From Thermovirga sp. (GTDB lineage: Bacteria; Synergistota; Synergistia; Synergistales; Thermovirgaceae), in assembly GCF_017656375.1 (NCBI RefSeq), contig NZ_JACDOB010000001.1, positions 1 to 64,000 of the forward strand: a DNA stretch of 64,000 nucleotides. Direction: 5' to 3'. The stretch's first letter is position 1, and each line of letters begins with the position of its first letter. Positions 54,537-63,488 of the stretch are shown here, in pieces. Position numbers and translations under genes: made by a program. Under the pieces are notes generated by a model. That model did no database searches and was not told the origin of the DNA. It saw only the letters and a program-made list of their open reading frames with translations.

Positions 54537-55375
54537 AAAATAGAATCTTGGGTTTATCGTATGTGAATACCCCATCATCATTACCCGTAGTATTAGTTCA
54601 TGCTCAAAATAATGGAGAAACTTTAGTTAATGGAAGAAAGGCAAAAATATTATTGCTTCCACCTAAGGAAAAGGTTAATACATTTTGTGAAATTGATGAA
54701 TCTGATTTTCTAATAATAAGATTGTCGAAAGGCGTCTTTCCCCTTGAGGAAGGGGATTTTGTTTTTTTTAGTAAAGGAGGCGTTTTGCTTCAGGTGGCTG
54801 AGCAAAACGATATATATAGCATATGTAAGGTAGTTAAAGAAGGTTTTCTAGTCGTTTCAGAACCCTTGGAAAAATGGAAACCCATGAAAGTTGCTGTCCT
54901 TACGGTTAGTGATAAGGGTAGTAGGGGAGAAAGAAAGGATACTTCTGGTCCGGCTCTTAAAGATGCAGTGATAGATATTGGAGGTTTGGTGAAGGATTCT
55001 CGAATTGTTCCAGACGAGCAGGGAAAAATATTAGAAGTCATACGTTCATGGATAAGTAGTGAGTACGAGTTGATTCTAATAACTGGTGGTACGGGGTTAT
55101 CTCCGCGAGATGTAACTCCAGAGAGCCTTTTGAAATTAGAGGGGAAAGAAGTTCCAGGAATAGGAGAATACATGAGATGGAGGACCTCATATTATACCCT
55201 TAGGTCTATATTGTCTAGGTGTATGGCTAAAGCCGTAGGTAAAAGTTTGATTATTGCTTTGCCAGGAAGTAAAAAAGCTGTTTTAGAATGTTTTTATGCT
55301 GTAGCGCCAGTGATAAGACATGCTGTTGAAATTATAACTGGTAAAGCTGGAGAATGCGCGCATAATCACAATTAA
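54533..55375 (+). CDS. mog: Molybdopterin adenylyltransferase MogA with an extra N-terminal domain
   Basis: The C-terminal part (about residues 116-275) is MogA/MoaB-like: VAVLTVSDKGSRGERKDTSGP, ITGGTGLSPRDVTPE and IALPGSKKAVLEC. It adenylates molybdopterin before metal insertion. The first ~114 residues form a separate domain (IIRLSKGVFPLEEGDFVFF) that I cannot identify. It may be a degenerate MOSC-like domain, since MOSC-MogA fusions exist, but I do not see the usual conserved cysteine motif. From ATG 54533 the protein is 280 aa against about 170 for MogA alone. There is no moaD, moaE or mobA in the window. Confidence 0.88.
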   Translation: MKNRILGLSYVNTPSSLPVVLVHAQNNGETLVNGRKAKILLLPPKEKVNTFCEIDESDFLIIRLSKGVFPLEEGDFVFFSKGGVLLQVAEQNDIYSICKVVKEGFLVVSEPLEKWKPMKVAVLTVSDKGSRGERKDTSGPALKDAVIDIGGLVKDSRIVPDEQGKILEVIRSWISSEYELILITGGTGLSPRDVTPESLLKLEGKEVPGIGEYMRWRTSYYTLRSILSRCMAKAVGKSLIIALPGSKKAVLECFYAVAPVIRHAVEIITGKAGECAHNHN

Positions 55376-55402
55376 TTGTGGGAGGGTATCAAAGGGATAG
55401 AG

Positions 55403-56284
55403 ATGGTTACATTGGAGGTTCAAAGATGTATTATCATCACTGGGATGTCGGGCGGCGGGAAATCTACGGTCCTTCATTTGTTAGAAGATAACGGAATGTA
55501 CCCTATAGATAATATTCCTCCTACGTTGTTGCCACAACTGCTGACAGTGTTATCCAAGCACGAAGCTGCAATTAAAAACGGTGTTGCTGCTGTGGTAGAT
55601 GTAAGGGGAGATAACTTACTGAAAGATTTATTCTATGTCATAGATGTTTTGCGAGGAGAGAAAATAGAAATAACACTACTTTTCCTTGAAGCTTCTGACG
55701 AAACCCTTTTGAGTCGTTATGAGATGACAAAACGGAAGCATCCTCTGGCCGTAAATATATCTGTATTAGACGCCATAAAGGAAGAACGAACAAAAATCGC
55801 TCCAGTACTGGAAAGAGCTGATATTATTCTCGATACGTCTAATCTTACGCTTCCTGAACTACGAGAGAAACTTTTTGCATGTTTATCTATCGAAAAAGAA
55901 CCTTTCACTATATTATTATCATCTTTTGGATTTAAGTATGGAATTCCCTTAGATTGTGATTTTCTTTTCGATGTTCGTTTCTTGCCTAACCCGTATTATG
56001 ATGAATTCCTTAGGCCACTTTCGGGTAAAGATGAGAGGGTAAAATCATATCTTATGACTTTCAATGAAGTAGAAGAGTTTACGAATTATATCATTTCAAT
56101 GTTGGAATACGTGTTGCCCTTATACAGAAATACCTGCAAGCAGCAAATAAGTGTGGCTGTAGGATGTACTGGTGGGCGACATCGTTCTGTAGCAATAGTA
56201 GATTTGCTTTGGGAACATTTTAATAAGAGTTACGAGAGAATAATAGTACGTCACAGAGATATTGAAAAAGAGCAGGAGAGTTAA
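55403..56284 (+). CDS. rapZ: RNase adapter protein RapZ / YvcJ-family nucleotide-binding protein
   Basis: A 293-aa P-loop protein. Walker A GMSGGGKS is at residues 14-21 and the conserved C-terminal CTGGRHRSVAIVD lies in the last 30 residues. In Enterobacteria RapZ controls GlmS synthesis via sRNAs; in Gram-positives YvcJ binds nucleotides and influences competence. Which role applies here is unknown. ATG 55403 follows AAAGGGAT at normal distance; TTG 55376 would be 9 codons longer. The rapZ-yvcK-whiA order is widely conserved. Confidence 0.9.
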   Translation: MVTLEVQRCIIITGMSGGGKSTVLHLLEDNGMYPIDNIPPTLLPQLLTVLSKHEAAIKNGVAAVVDVRGDNLLKDLFYVIDVLRGEKIEITLLFLEASDETLLSRYEMTKRKHPLAVNISVLDAIKEERTKIAPVLERADIILDTSNLTLPELREKLFACLSIEKEPFTILLSSFGFKYGIPLDCDFLFDVRFLPNPYYDEFLRPLSGKDERVKSYLMTFNEVEEFTNYIISMLEYVLPLYRNTCKQQISVAVGCTGGRHRSVAIVDLLWEHFNKSYERIIVRHRDIEKEQES

Positions 56285-56286
56285 AA

Positions 56287-57432
56287 ATGAATTGGTGGAC
56301 CACATTTACCCTTGGGATCTTGGCAGGCGGCGTATTAGTGTTTGTGTTGCTTCTTGTTTTCAAAGAGGAGCAGCAATATGAAGAAGAAAAGAGATTCCCA
56401 ATTTCTTCGGTTCGCACAAGGGAGCGCTCTATTATGTCTAAAGCTGTAAGTTTACGTTTGGCTCAGGGGCCTCGTATTGTGGCTGTAGGAGGTGGTACCG
56501 GACTATCCACTTTATTGAGTGGTTTAAAGGCATATACAAAAAATATAACTGCCGTTGTCACAGTGACCGATGAAGGCGGGAGTTCTGGTAGGTTGAGATC
56601 TGAGTGGGGAATGTTGCCTCCAGGAGATATAAGAAATTGTTTGGTTGCCCTTGCTGAGAATCACGATTCTCTTCATAAGATTCTTAATTTTCGTTTTGAC
56701 AGAGGTGAACTAGCTGGCCATAGCTTAGGTAACCTTATCTTATTAGCAGTTACAGAAATGACAGGCGATTTCCGTTTAGCTGTTGAAGAGTTGAATAAAT
56801 TGTTAGCCATGAGGGGACAGGTCCTTCCTGTTACAACTGAGGCAATAACCATTGTGGGAAGGACTAAAGATGGCCAAGCTCTAAGAGGGGAGTTGGAAAT
56901 TGCGAAAAGGGGTTATCAACTAGATACAATATGGATAGAACCTAGAGGGGCAAAAGCAGCTAAGGGAGTTTTGGAAGCTATCGAAAACGCTGATTTGATA
57001 GTATTAGGTCCAGGTAGCTTGTTTACCAGCGTGCTTCCCAACCTTTTGATAGAGGATGTTGCAGCAAGAATGAGGTTAAACAACATTGCTCCTAAAGTTT
57101 ATGTGGCCAACTTGATGACTCAGCCAGGCGAAACTGATGGTCTTGATATACTTGCTCATTTAAAGTGGGTAGAGAAGACTTTAGGAATGTTACCTGAGCA
57201 TGTGGTGGCAAATGAAGGGGAAATACCCAATAATCATTTGTTAGAATATAGAAAGAAAGGGGCGAGCCCACTTCATATTGATAAATCTCAACTAAACTTT
57301 CTTAAAAGAAAGGGAGTTAATGTAATCAGGGGAGATTTTGTCCTTATCTCCGAAGAAGGAACCATAAGGCATCATTCTCAAAAACTTGCAGAGACTATAA
57401 TGAAGATAGCGCGAGAGGTACGTGAAAGTTAA
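56287..57432 (+). CDS. yvcK: YvcK/CofD-family gluconeogenesis factor with an N-terminal membrane anchor
   Basis: A 381-aa protein. The CofD-like fold begins at RIVAVGGGTGLSTLLSGLK (about residue 61), followed by VTDEGGSSGRLR and the PPGDIRNCLVAL segment. YvcK binds UDP-GlcNAc and supports growth on gluconeogenic carbon and cell-wall synthesis. Unlike the soluble ~320-aa proteins of Bacillus, this one has a hydrophobic helix at about residues 6-25 followed by a charged linker, predicting a membrane anchor. Its start follows the rapZ stop by 2 nt. Confidence 0.9.
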   Translation: MNWWTTFTLGILAGGVLVFVLLLVFKEEQQYEEEKRFPISSVRTRERSIMSKAVSLRLAQGPRIVAVGGGTGLSTLLSGLKAYTKNITAVVTVTDEGGSSGRLRSEWGMLPPGDIRNCLVALAENHDSLHKILNFRFDRGELAGHSLGNLILLAVTEMTGDFRLAVEELNKLLAMRGQVLPVTTEAITIVGRTKDGQALRGELEIAKRGYQLDTIWIEPRGAKAAKGVLEAIENADLIVLGPGSLFTSVLPNLLIEDVAARMRLNNIAPKVYVANLMTQPGETDGLDILAHLKWVEKTLGMLPEHVVANEGEIPNNHLLEYRKKGASPLHIDKSQLNFLKRKGVNVIRGDFVLISEEGTIRHHSQKLAETIMKIAREVRES

Positions 57433-57434
57433 AT

Positions 57435-58355
57435 ATGGAAAAGATCAAAGATATTTTATGGGATGAATGGGTGCAAAGACCCACAGGACATAAAGATGCC
57501 ACTGAAGAAATAGCTGGAATCATTTCCGGCATGAAAAGCAGAGAAAATGGGCAGCACGTAATATGCCAAAGTGGCAGGTTGTGGGTTTTTAGAAGATTGA
57601 GGAAAATATGGAATCTCTCGTGTTGGACAGATATTGTGGATCTTTCTTCTATTCTCATAATACCTAAGGATTTTAAAGGGAAAGTGCTACTTCAATTTCC
57701 CTCTGTACTGTATAAAAAAATTTTAGGACTAAAAAGTTCTAAAAAAGCAAACATTTCATGGACATGGCTTGGTGGTTTCCTGGGAGCTTGCGCTTCTTTT
57801 TACCTGCCAAAGACAGGTTACTACTTGACTTTTAGGGGGCACCACGGTCAGCTGGGAGATCATATCGACTTGGTGTATCGTTTTCTTTTAAACAATGGAT
57901 TTCCAGCAAAGATACGGCATAAGACAGATGTAAGTGAGGTAATAATAAGAGACCAACAAAGTATAGTGGCCCTATTAGTGAAGGTGAATTTACACAGAAC
58001 CTCGCTGGAACTAGAGCAAAAAGCACTTTTAAGAGCTTTGAGGGATACGGCTAATAAGATAGTTAATTGTGATGCTGCTAATATAAAAAAAACATTGGAA
58101 GCAGCACGGAAGCAGATCGAAATAGCAAATGATATTTTGGCAATAAAGAAGATCGTTAACCTGCCTGATTCATACGTAGATTTGGCTGAGAAGAGAATAG
58201 CTTATCCTACGGCAACATTGAAAGAGTTGGGGACGCTTTTAGAGAGACCTGTGAGCAAAAGTACGATAGAATATAGATGGAAGAAGATGGAAAAAATTTT
58301 AATGACAGGACCTAAAAAGATTGCGAAGGGGGATGGTCAAAATGTATTACGGTAA
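57435..58355 (+). CDS. whiA: DNA-binding regulator WhiA
   Basis: A 306-aa protein with an N-terminal LAGLIDADG-homing-endonuclease-like domain (FLGACASFYLPKTGYYLTFRG) and a C-terminal WhiA helix-turn-helix (about residues 215-300, ending TLKELGTLLERPVSKSTIEYR). In Streptomyces it controls sporulation and in Bacillus it links division and chromosome segregation to metabolism. It is best known from monoderms but also occurs in Thermotoga. It overlaps the following debranching-enzyme gene. Confidence 0.9.
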   Translation: MEKIKDILWDEWVQRPTGHKDATEEIAGIISGMKSRENGQHVICQSGRLWVFRRLRKIWNLSCWTDIVDLSSILIIPKDFKGKVLLQFPSVLYKKILGLKSSKKANISWTWLGGFLGACASFYLPKTGYYLTFRGHHGQLGDHIDLVYRFLLNNGFPAKIRHKTDVSEVIIRDQQSIVALLVKVNLHRTSLELEQKALLRALRDTANKIVNCDAANIKKTLEAARKQIEIANDILAIKKIVNLPDSYVDLAEKRIAYPTATLKELGTLLERPVSKSTIEYRWKKMEKILMTGPKKIAKGDGQNVLR

Positions 58356-60288
58356 AGCGGACGTAAATACTTTTGAAAGAGGAGCTAGCAGAGAATTTTT
58401 AGTATCAAATGGAAAGGGTGGATATGCGTTTTCTACAGTTATAGGAGCTAATACCAGAAAGGAACATGGATTACTTGTAGTCCCTGGAGAGAGAACATCT
58501 ACACCAACTGTTTATGTCAGCAAAGTGGAAGAAACCCTTTTCGCTAGAAATAAAAAATATCAGTTATCAACAAATCAATATAAAGAAACCATATATCCTG
58601 ATGGTTATAGGTATATACAAGAATATGAAGAAAGCCCCCTTCCTACAACGTTATATGTCATTTATAACATAATGCTTAAGAAGACAATTTTCATGCCCAA
58701 GGGGCTTCCTTGTACAGTGATTAAATACGAGCTATTGACAAGTCACGAGAGAGTGCAACTGGAAATAAGACCTTTATGTGCTCACAGGGGAATAGACAGC
58801 ATCTTAGAAAGCGAAACATTTGAGGCAGATATTTCAAAACAGGTTCTTTCCGTAAGCGGGAATAAATGTCAAAGCCATCTATATGCGACTAAAGGTGAAT
58901 GGATCTATAAGCCATTGAAGTTTGAGAACGTCATATATACAAAGAATGAGAGTAATGGGAAAAATATAGAGACCCTATGGTCTCCTGGCCTCGTTTCCTT
59001 GGAAATGGGAGAAGGTGACACTATTTATATTGCCATAAGTTCAGAGCCTATGCAGCTGGATGAGGCTAAACTGGCTAATATGGAAGCAGAAACTATAAAA
59101 TGGCTTAAAAGCAAGACCAAAAGAGCTCCTACTCAAAATGTGACAATAGCTTCAGAGTTAATGAGATCCGCATCTAACTGTATAAAGGAAACGGAAGATG
59201 GTGGAGCTAGTGTCATATCAGGATATCCGTCGGTAAGAGAATTATCAAGAGACGCGTTTATTGCTTTACCAGGTTTAACACGAGCTAACGGAGAACCCAT
59301 GCTTGGGTTTAAGGTCTTAAAGACATGGCTTTCAAGAGCTAAAGAATGTGGTTATATTATGCCTTTGGAGATTGACCCTGTAACCAGAGAGCCTAAATTA
59401 GCAGCTGTAGACTGTGGCCTTTGGTTCATATATGCATTTGCCAAGTTGATGGATCAAACTGAAAGTTCAACTGCTATGCAATCCTGGTGGGACGATTTAA
59501 AGCTTATAGTAGATAAATACTTTGAGGGCATACCCGAGCTAGATTTGGTTTGCGCTGATGATGGCCTATTAGAGATCAGGACTAATAATCCTGAGAGAAA
59601 CTGGATGAATGGAGCCGTGGATTCTAAGCCAGTAGTTGAACGAAGGGGTAAATTGGTAGAAATTAATGCCCTCTGGTATTTTGTTTTGAGGGAAATGGAG
59701 CAATATTCTGATGTTATGGAAGATGAAAATTCTAAGAAGAAGTACGGGGAGATGGCTAATAAAGTTGCTTCTTCATTTCCTGAGGTATTTTGGAAAAAAG
59801 AGGGATATTTAAAAGATTGGGTAGATGGCAATGAATGTGATGATGCAATAAGGTGTAATCAGATATTGGCTGTATCTTTACCCGTATCTCCCTTGGATCC
59901 CGAGAGGGGTAGGTCTGTAGTAGAGACCTGCTGGAGGGAGTTGTATACTACCTATGGTTTGAGGACCCTTGACCCTCATCATGATAAATACAAAGGGCGA
60001 TGTGAAGGGCGATGGGATCAAAAAGAGAAAGCTCGTTTTAGGGGCATGGCGTGGCCGTGGCTTTTAGGCCAGTTTATTTCTGCTTTTGTTAAGTTTAACC
60101 CAGACAAGAAAGATATAGTCCAATATTTTATCAAGCCATTTAGAGCCCATTTGAGAAGGGGATGTATTGGAGGAATAGCGGAGAATTTCGATGGGAGCAT
60201 GCCATATTTGCCTCATGGGGATGTAGTATCCATACTTAGTGTAGGAGAGGTCTTGAGAGTTATTTATGAAGATTTAGCTGAGATGTAG
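58342..60288 (+). CDS. Glycogen debranching enzyme (amylo-alpha-1,6-glucosidase-like)
   Basis: A 648-aa protein. The N-terminal domain (about residues 1-200) is the bacterial glycogen-debranching type (FLVSNGKGGYAFSTVIGANTRK) and the C-terminal part (about 290-640) is the GDE_C (alpha,alpha)6-barrel, GH133-like (GYPSVRELSRDAFIALPGL, FRGMAWPWLLGQF). It would release alpha-1,6 branches of storage glucan. ATG 58342 has AAGGGGGATG upstream and overlaps the whiA stop by 14 nt; in-frame starts at 58333 or 58321 are less likely. The terminator at 60311 closes this operon. Confidence 0.85.
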   Translation: MYYGKADVNTFERGASREFLVSNGKGGYAFSTVIGANTRKEHGLLVVPGERTSTPTVYVSKVEETLFARNKKYQLSTNQYKETIYPDGYRYIQEYEESPLPTTLYVIYNIMLKKTIFMPKGLPCTVIKYELLTSHERVQLEIRPLCAHRGIDSILESETFEADISKQVLSVSGNKCQSHLYATKGEWIYKPLKFENVIYTKNESNGKNIETLWSPGLVSLEMGEGDTIYIAISSEPMQLDEAKLANMEAETIKWLKSKTKRAPTQNVTIASELMRSASNCIKETEDGGASVISGYPSVRELSRDAFIALPGLTRANGEPMLGFKVLKTWLSRAKECGYIMPLEIDPVTREPKLAAVDCGLWFIYAFAKLMDQTESSTAMQSWWDDLKLIVDKYFEGIPELDLVCADDGLLEIRTNNPERNWMNGAVDSKPVVERRGKLVEINALWYFVLREMEQYSDVMEDENSKKKYGEMANKVASSFPEVFWKKEGYLKDWVDGNECDDAIRCNQILAVSLPVSPLDPERGRSVVETCWRELYTTYGLRTLDPHHDKYKGRCEGRWDQKEKARFRGMAWPWLLGQFISAFVKFNPDKKDIVQYFIKPFRAHLRRGCIGGIAENFDGSMPYLPHGDVVSILSVGEVLRVIYEDLAEM

Positions 60289-60310
60289 CCTGTACTTTAA
60301 GCTAGCGATA

Positions 60311-60344
60311 AAACTAAAGGCGAGCATTAGCTCGCCTTTAGTTT
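60311..60344 (+). terminator. Terminator after the debranching-enzyme gene
   Basis: AAACTAAAGGCGAGC (60311-60325), loop ATTA, GCTCGCCTTTAGTTT (60330-60344). This is a perfect 15-bp stem flanked by A and T runs, so it could work in both directions. Confidence 0.85.
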
Positions 60345-60402
60345 GGGCCTAAATATTAAATATATTTTTAAACTTTTTTACTTGTAGAAGGAGGAACTAT
60401 AG

Positions 60403-61422
60403 ATGAATGGTAAGGTAAAAGTAGCCATAAATGGCTTCGGAAGGATTGGAAGGCTTGCTCTTAGGGCAATGTACGAATACAAACAGGATTGGCCTTTTGA
60501 AATCGTTGCTACAAATAGTAGGACAGATGCTGAGCAGAGAGCATATTTGCTAAAATATGACTCAGTTCATAGACGCTTCAAAGGCAGTGTAAAAGTAGAG
60601 GGAGATTCCCTCAACGTCAACGGTACCAAAGTGGAGGTTTTGAAATATCAAAATATCCAAGACCTCCCTTGGGGAGAGAAGAATATCGATATAGTAATAG
60701 AGTCATCAGGTAGATATACTGACGTAGAAAAGGCAAAGGGACATATCGAGGCAGGAGCAAAGAAAGTGGTAATAACAGCACCAGCAAAAGGTGATGTTCC
60801 CACAATAGTGATGGGGGTAAACGAGGAAGTATATGATCCACAAAAACATTCTATAGTTTCTAATGCATCCTGTACGACCAATTGTTTGGCTCCTGTTGTG
60901 AAGGTTCTGCACGAATGTTTCGGTATTAAAAAGGGGCTTATGACAACCACTCATTCTTATACTAATGACCAAAAGACTCTTGATGCATCTCATAAAAAGC
61001 TACATAGAGGTAGAGCAGCAGCACTTTCTATAATTCCCACAACGACAGGAGCAGCGAGCGCCATAGGAAAGGTAATACCAGACCTGAATGGCAAGCTTGA
61101 TGGTATGGCTCTTAGAGTTCCTACTCCGGACGTATCTGCAGTGGATTTAGTTGCTGTCCTCAACACAAGTACTACAGCTGAAGAAATTAACGAAGTTATG
61201 AAAGAATATGCTGAAGGAAAACTTAAAGGTATATTGGGTTACGAGACAGAGGATTTGGTATCTTCTGATTTTGTTGGGGATAGCAGGTCCTCCATTTTTG
61301 CTGCTCGCCATACCGTTTGTTTGGGAGATATGGCTAAAGTTATAGCATGGTACGATAACGAGTGGGGATATGCATGTAGAGTTTTGGATTTGGTTGAGTA
61401 TATAGTTCAAAAAGGGCTGTAA
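60403..61422 (+). CDS. gap: Glyceraldehyde-3-phosphate dehydrogenase (type I)
   Basis: The glycolytic/gluconeogenic enzyme that oxidises glyceraldehyde-3-phosphate with NAD+. NAD-binding INGFGRIGRLALRAM is near the N-terminus and the catalytic Cys157 lies in SNASCTTNCLAP. The length is 339 aa. AGGAGG lies about 8 nt before ATG 60403. The AT-rich stretch 60345-60385 contains possible -10 elements, but I see no convincing -35. It begins the gap-pgk-tpi operon. Confidence 0.97.
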   Translation: MNGKVKVAINGFGRIGRLALRAMYEYKQDWPFEIVATNSRTDAEQRAYLLKYDSVHRRFKGSVKVEGDSLNVNGTKVEVLKYQNIQDLPWGEKNIDIVIESSGRYTDVEKAKGHIEAGAKKVVITAPAKGDVPTIVMGVNEEVYDPQKHSIVSNASCTTNCLAPVVKVLHECFGIKKGLMTTTHSYTNDQKTLDASHKKLHRGRAAALSIIPTTTGAASAIGKVIPDLNGKLDGMALRVPTPDVSAVDLVAVLNTSTTAEEINEVMKEYAEGKLKGILGYETEDLVSSDFVGDSRSSIFAARHTVCLGDMAKVIAWYDNEWGYACRVLDLVEYIVQKGL

Positions 61423-61427
61423 TAACA

Positions 61428-62615
61428 ATGAGAATGAGAAAGGTCAACTCCGAGGTCATAAAAAACAAAAAAGTTTTGTTAAGGGTGGACTTTAATGTTC
61501 CTTTGAAGGAGGGGCAGGTTGCTGATGGATCTAGAATAAAAGCCCATCTTGAAACTATTAGTTTCCTTAGGGCCAATGGTGCGATAACAGCTTTAGTTTC
61601 ACATTTAGGTAGGCCTAAGGGAAAACGAGATGAAAAGTACTCTTTAAGGCCAGTTGCTGCTTATTTAAAAGAGGTTCTTTCTGTGGACGTAGAGTTCGTT
61701 GAAGATTGTGTAGGCCAGCCAGTGGAAAGAGCTCTATGTAACGCAAAGGCAAAAGACATTTTGTTGTTAGAAAATTGTCGATTCCATCCAGAAGAAGAAA
61801 AAAACGATGAAGATTTCGCGGCTCTTTTAGCGGCTCCATTTGAAGTGTTTGTTATGGATGCTTTTAGTGTGGCCCATAGGGCTCATGCCTCTACGCAGGG
61901 AATTACAAAGTTTTTGCCTTCTTATGCAGGCTTCCTCATAGAGAAAGAAGTAAGTATTTTGGGATCTGTTAGAGATAATCCTGTATCTCCTTTGGTTCTT
62001 ATTCTTGGAGGATCCAAGGTCACGGACAAAATAGGAGTTATAGAGCATATGTCAAACAAAGCATCTACTATATTGGTGGGAGGCGCTATGGCTTTCCCCT
62101 TTTTAGCTGCTAAAGGATATTCGGTGGGAAAGTCAAAATGCGATGAAGAAAACGTAAATAGCGCAAAACATATATTGAAAGCTTTAGAAGACAAAGAAGT
62201 TGAAATTGTTTTACCTGTAGATGTTGTGGTGGGTGCAAGTGTAGAAGCCAAAGAATCTGAAGGTATAGTCGACGTTGATGCGATCCCTGATCACTTAATG
62301 GGATTGGATATAGGACCAAAGACGGTAGAGGTGTTTTCTGAACATTTGCGTAGCGCTAAGTCAATAGTATGGAACGGGCCGTTAGGATTGTTCGAAAACC
62401 CCGCCTTCTCAAAGGGGACGAAAGGTATTGGTAATGTGGTTAGCTCAAAAGCAAAAGAAGGAGCTGTTGTAGTCATTGGTGGGGGAGATACAGCTGCTGC
62501 GGCTAAGGCTCTCGGCTTTGCAGATGAAGTTACTCATGTATCCACTGGAGGCGGTGCAAGTTTGGAATTTTTAGAGGGGAAAACCCTTCCAGGGATTGAA
62601 CCTCTTTTAGGGTAA
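61428..62615 (+). CDS. pgk: Phosphoglycerate kinase
   Basis: Makes ATP from 1,3-bisphosphoglycerate. The N-terminal VLLRVDFNVPLKEGQV and LVSHLGRPKGK bind substrate, and the C-terminal GGGDTAAAAKALGFADEVTHVSTGGGASLEFLEG binds nucleotide. The length is 395 aa. The start is ATG 61428 (or ATG 61434), 5 nt after gap. Confidence 0.97.
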   Translation: MRMRKVNSEVIKNKKVLLRVDFNVPLKEGQVADGSRIKAHLETISFLRANGAITALVSHLGRPKGKRDEKYSLRPVAAYLKEVLSVDVEFVEDCVGQPVERALCNAKAKDILLLENCRFHPEEEKNDEDFAALLAAPFEVFVMDAFSVAHRAHASTQGITKFLPSYAGFLIEKEVSILGSVRDNPVSPLVLILGGSKVTDKIGVIEHMSNKASTILVGGAMAFPFLAAKGYSVGKSKCDEENVNSAKHILKALEDKEVEIVLPVDVVVGASVEAKESEGIVDVDAIPDHLMGLDIGPKTVEVFSEHLRSAKSIVWNGPLGLFENPAFSKGTKGIGNVVSSKAKEGAVVVIGGGDTAAAAKALGFADEVTHVSTGGGASLEFLEGKTLPGIEPLLG

Positions 62616-62651
62616 TGCTTTAAAAAACAAAATAGGAAAGAGGTAGGAGCG

Positions 62652-63473
62652 GTGGAAAAGAGGGTAAAGCCTTTAGTCTTAGCTGCTAATTGGAAGATGA
62701 ATCTTGGCCCTGCTGAAGCTATAGATTATATCGAAAGATTTAATGACATTGTGGAAGGCGATGCAAGAATGGCTAGGTCTATAAGAGATCGTGAGGTGGA
62801 AGTAATATTTTTCCCCCCGATGATCTCGCTACCTTATATATGCCAATATAACAAAAAGTACAATTACTACTTTGGGGCCCAGAATGCTCACTGGCTTTCC
62901 AAAGGGGCATATACTGGAGAAACGGCCATTCCTATGTTAAAGGAGTTGGGCGTTATGCATGTTTTGGTGGGGCATAGCGAAAGGCGATGGATATTTCATG
63001 AGAACGATGAAATGATAAGCCTCAAAATCAAAGCCTGTAGTGAATTCAATGTCCTGCCGGTTCTTTGTGTAGGAGAAAGAGAAGAGGATCGTCTTAAAAA
63101 TAAAACAAAGGAGGTCGTTGAAAAGCAAGTAAGAGAGGGGCTTTCGTTTTTAAAAGAGTTGAAAGAGCCAAATCTTTTATATATTGCTTATGAGCCTGTT
63201 TGGGCTATAGGTACGGGCAAAACGGCTTCTCCAGAAGATGCTCAACGTGCAAATGCGTTTATAAGAGAAGTTATTCATTCTCTTTACGGTGGAACTGTTG
63301 CCGAAAGCGTACGAATTTTGTATGGAGGAAGTGTAAAGCCTGAGAACACTAAAGATCTGATAATGCAAAAAGATGTTGATGGACTTTTGGTAGGAGGAGC
63401 TTCTTTAGATCCTCATAAGTTTTACAGAATCATTTCCAACGTTATAGATATTTTAGAAACGACTAAAGCTTAG
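62652..63473 (+). CDS. tpiA: Triosephosphate isomerase
   Basis: Interconverts dihydroxyacetone phosphate and glyceraldehyde-3-phosphate. The catalytic histidine H108 is in VLVGHSERR, and the catalytic glutamate E181 is in AYEPVWAIGTGK. The C-terminal RILYGGSVKPEN binds phosphate. Its 273 aa are about 20 longer than the usual ~250; the extra residues are mainly in loops of the first half (VEGDARMARSIRDREVEV). GTG 62652 has AGAGGTAGGAG upstream. Confidence 0.96.
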   Translation: MEKRVKPLVLAANWKMNLGPAEAIDYIERFNDIVEGDARMARSIRDREVEVIFFPPMISLPYICQYNKKYNYYFGAQNAHWLSKGAYTGETAIPMLKELGVMHVLVGHSERRWIFHENDEMISLKIKACSEFNVLPVLCVGEREEDRLKNKTKEVVEKQVREGLSFLKELKEPNLLYIAYEPVWAIGTGKTASPEDAQRANAFIREVIHSLYGGTVAESVRILYGGSVKPENTKDLIMQKDVDGLLVGGASLDPHKFYRIISNVIDILETTKA

Positions 63474-63488
63474 GGGGGGACCTACCTT

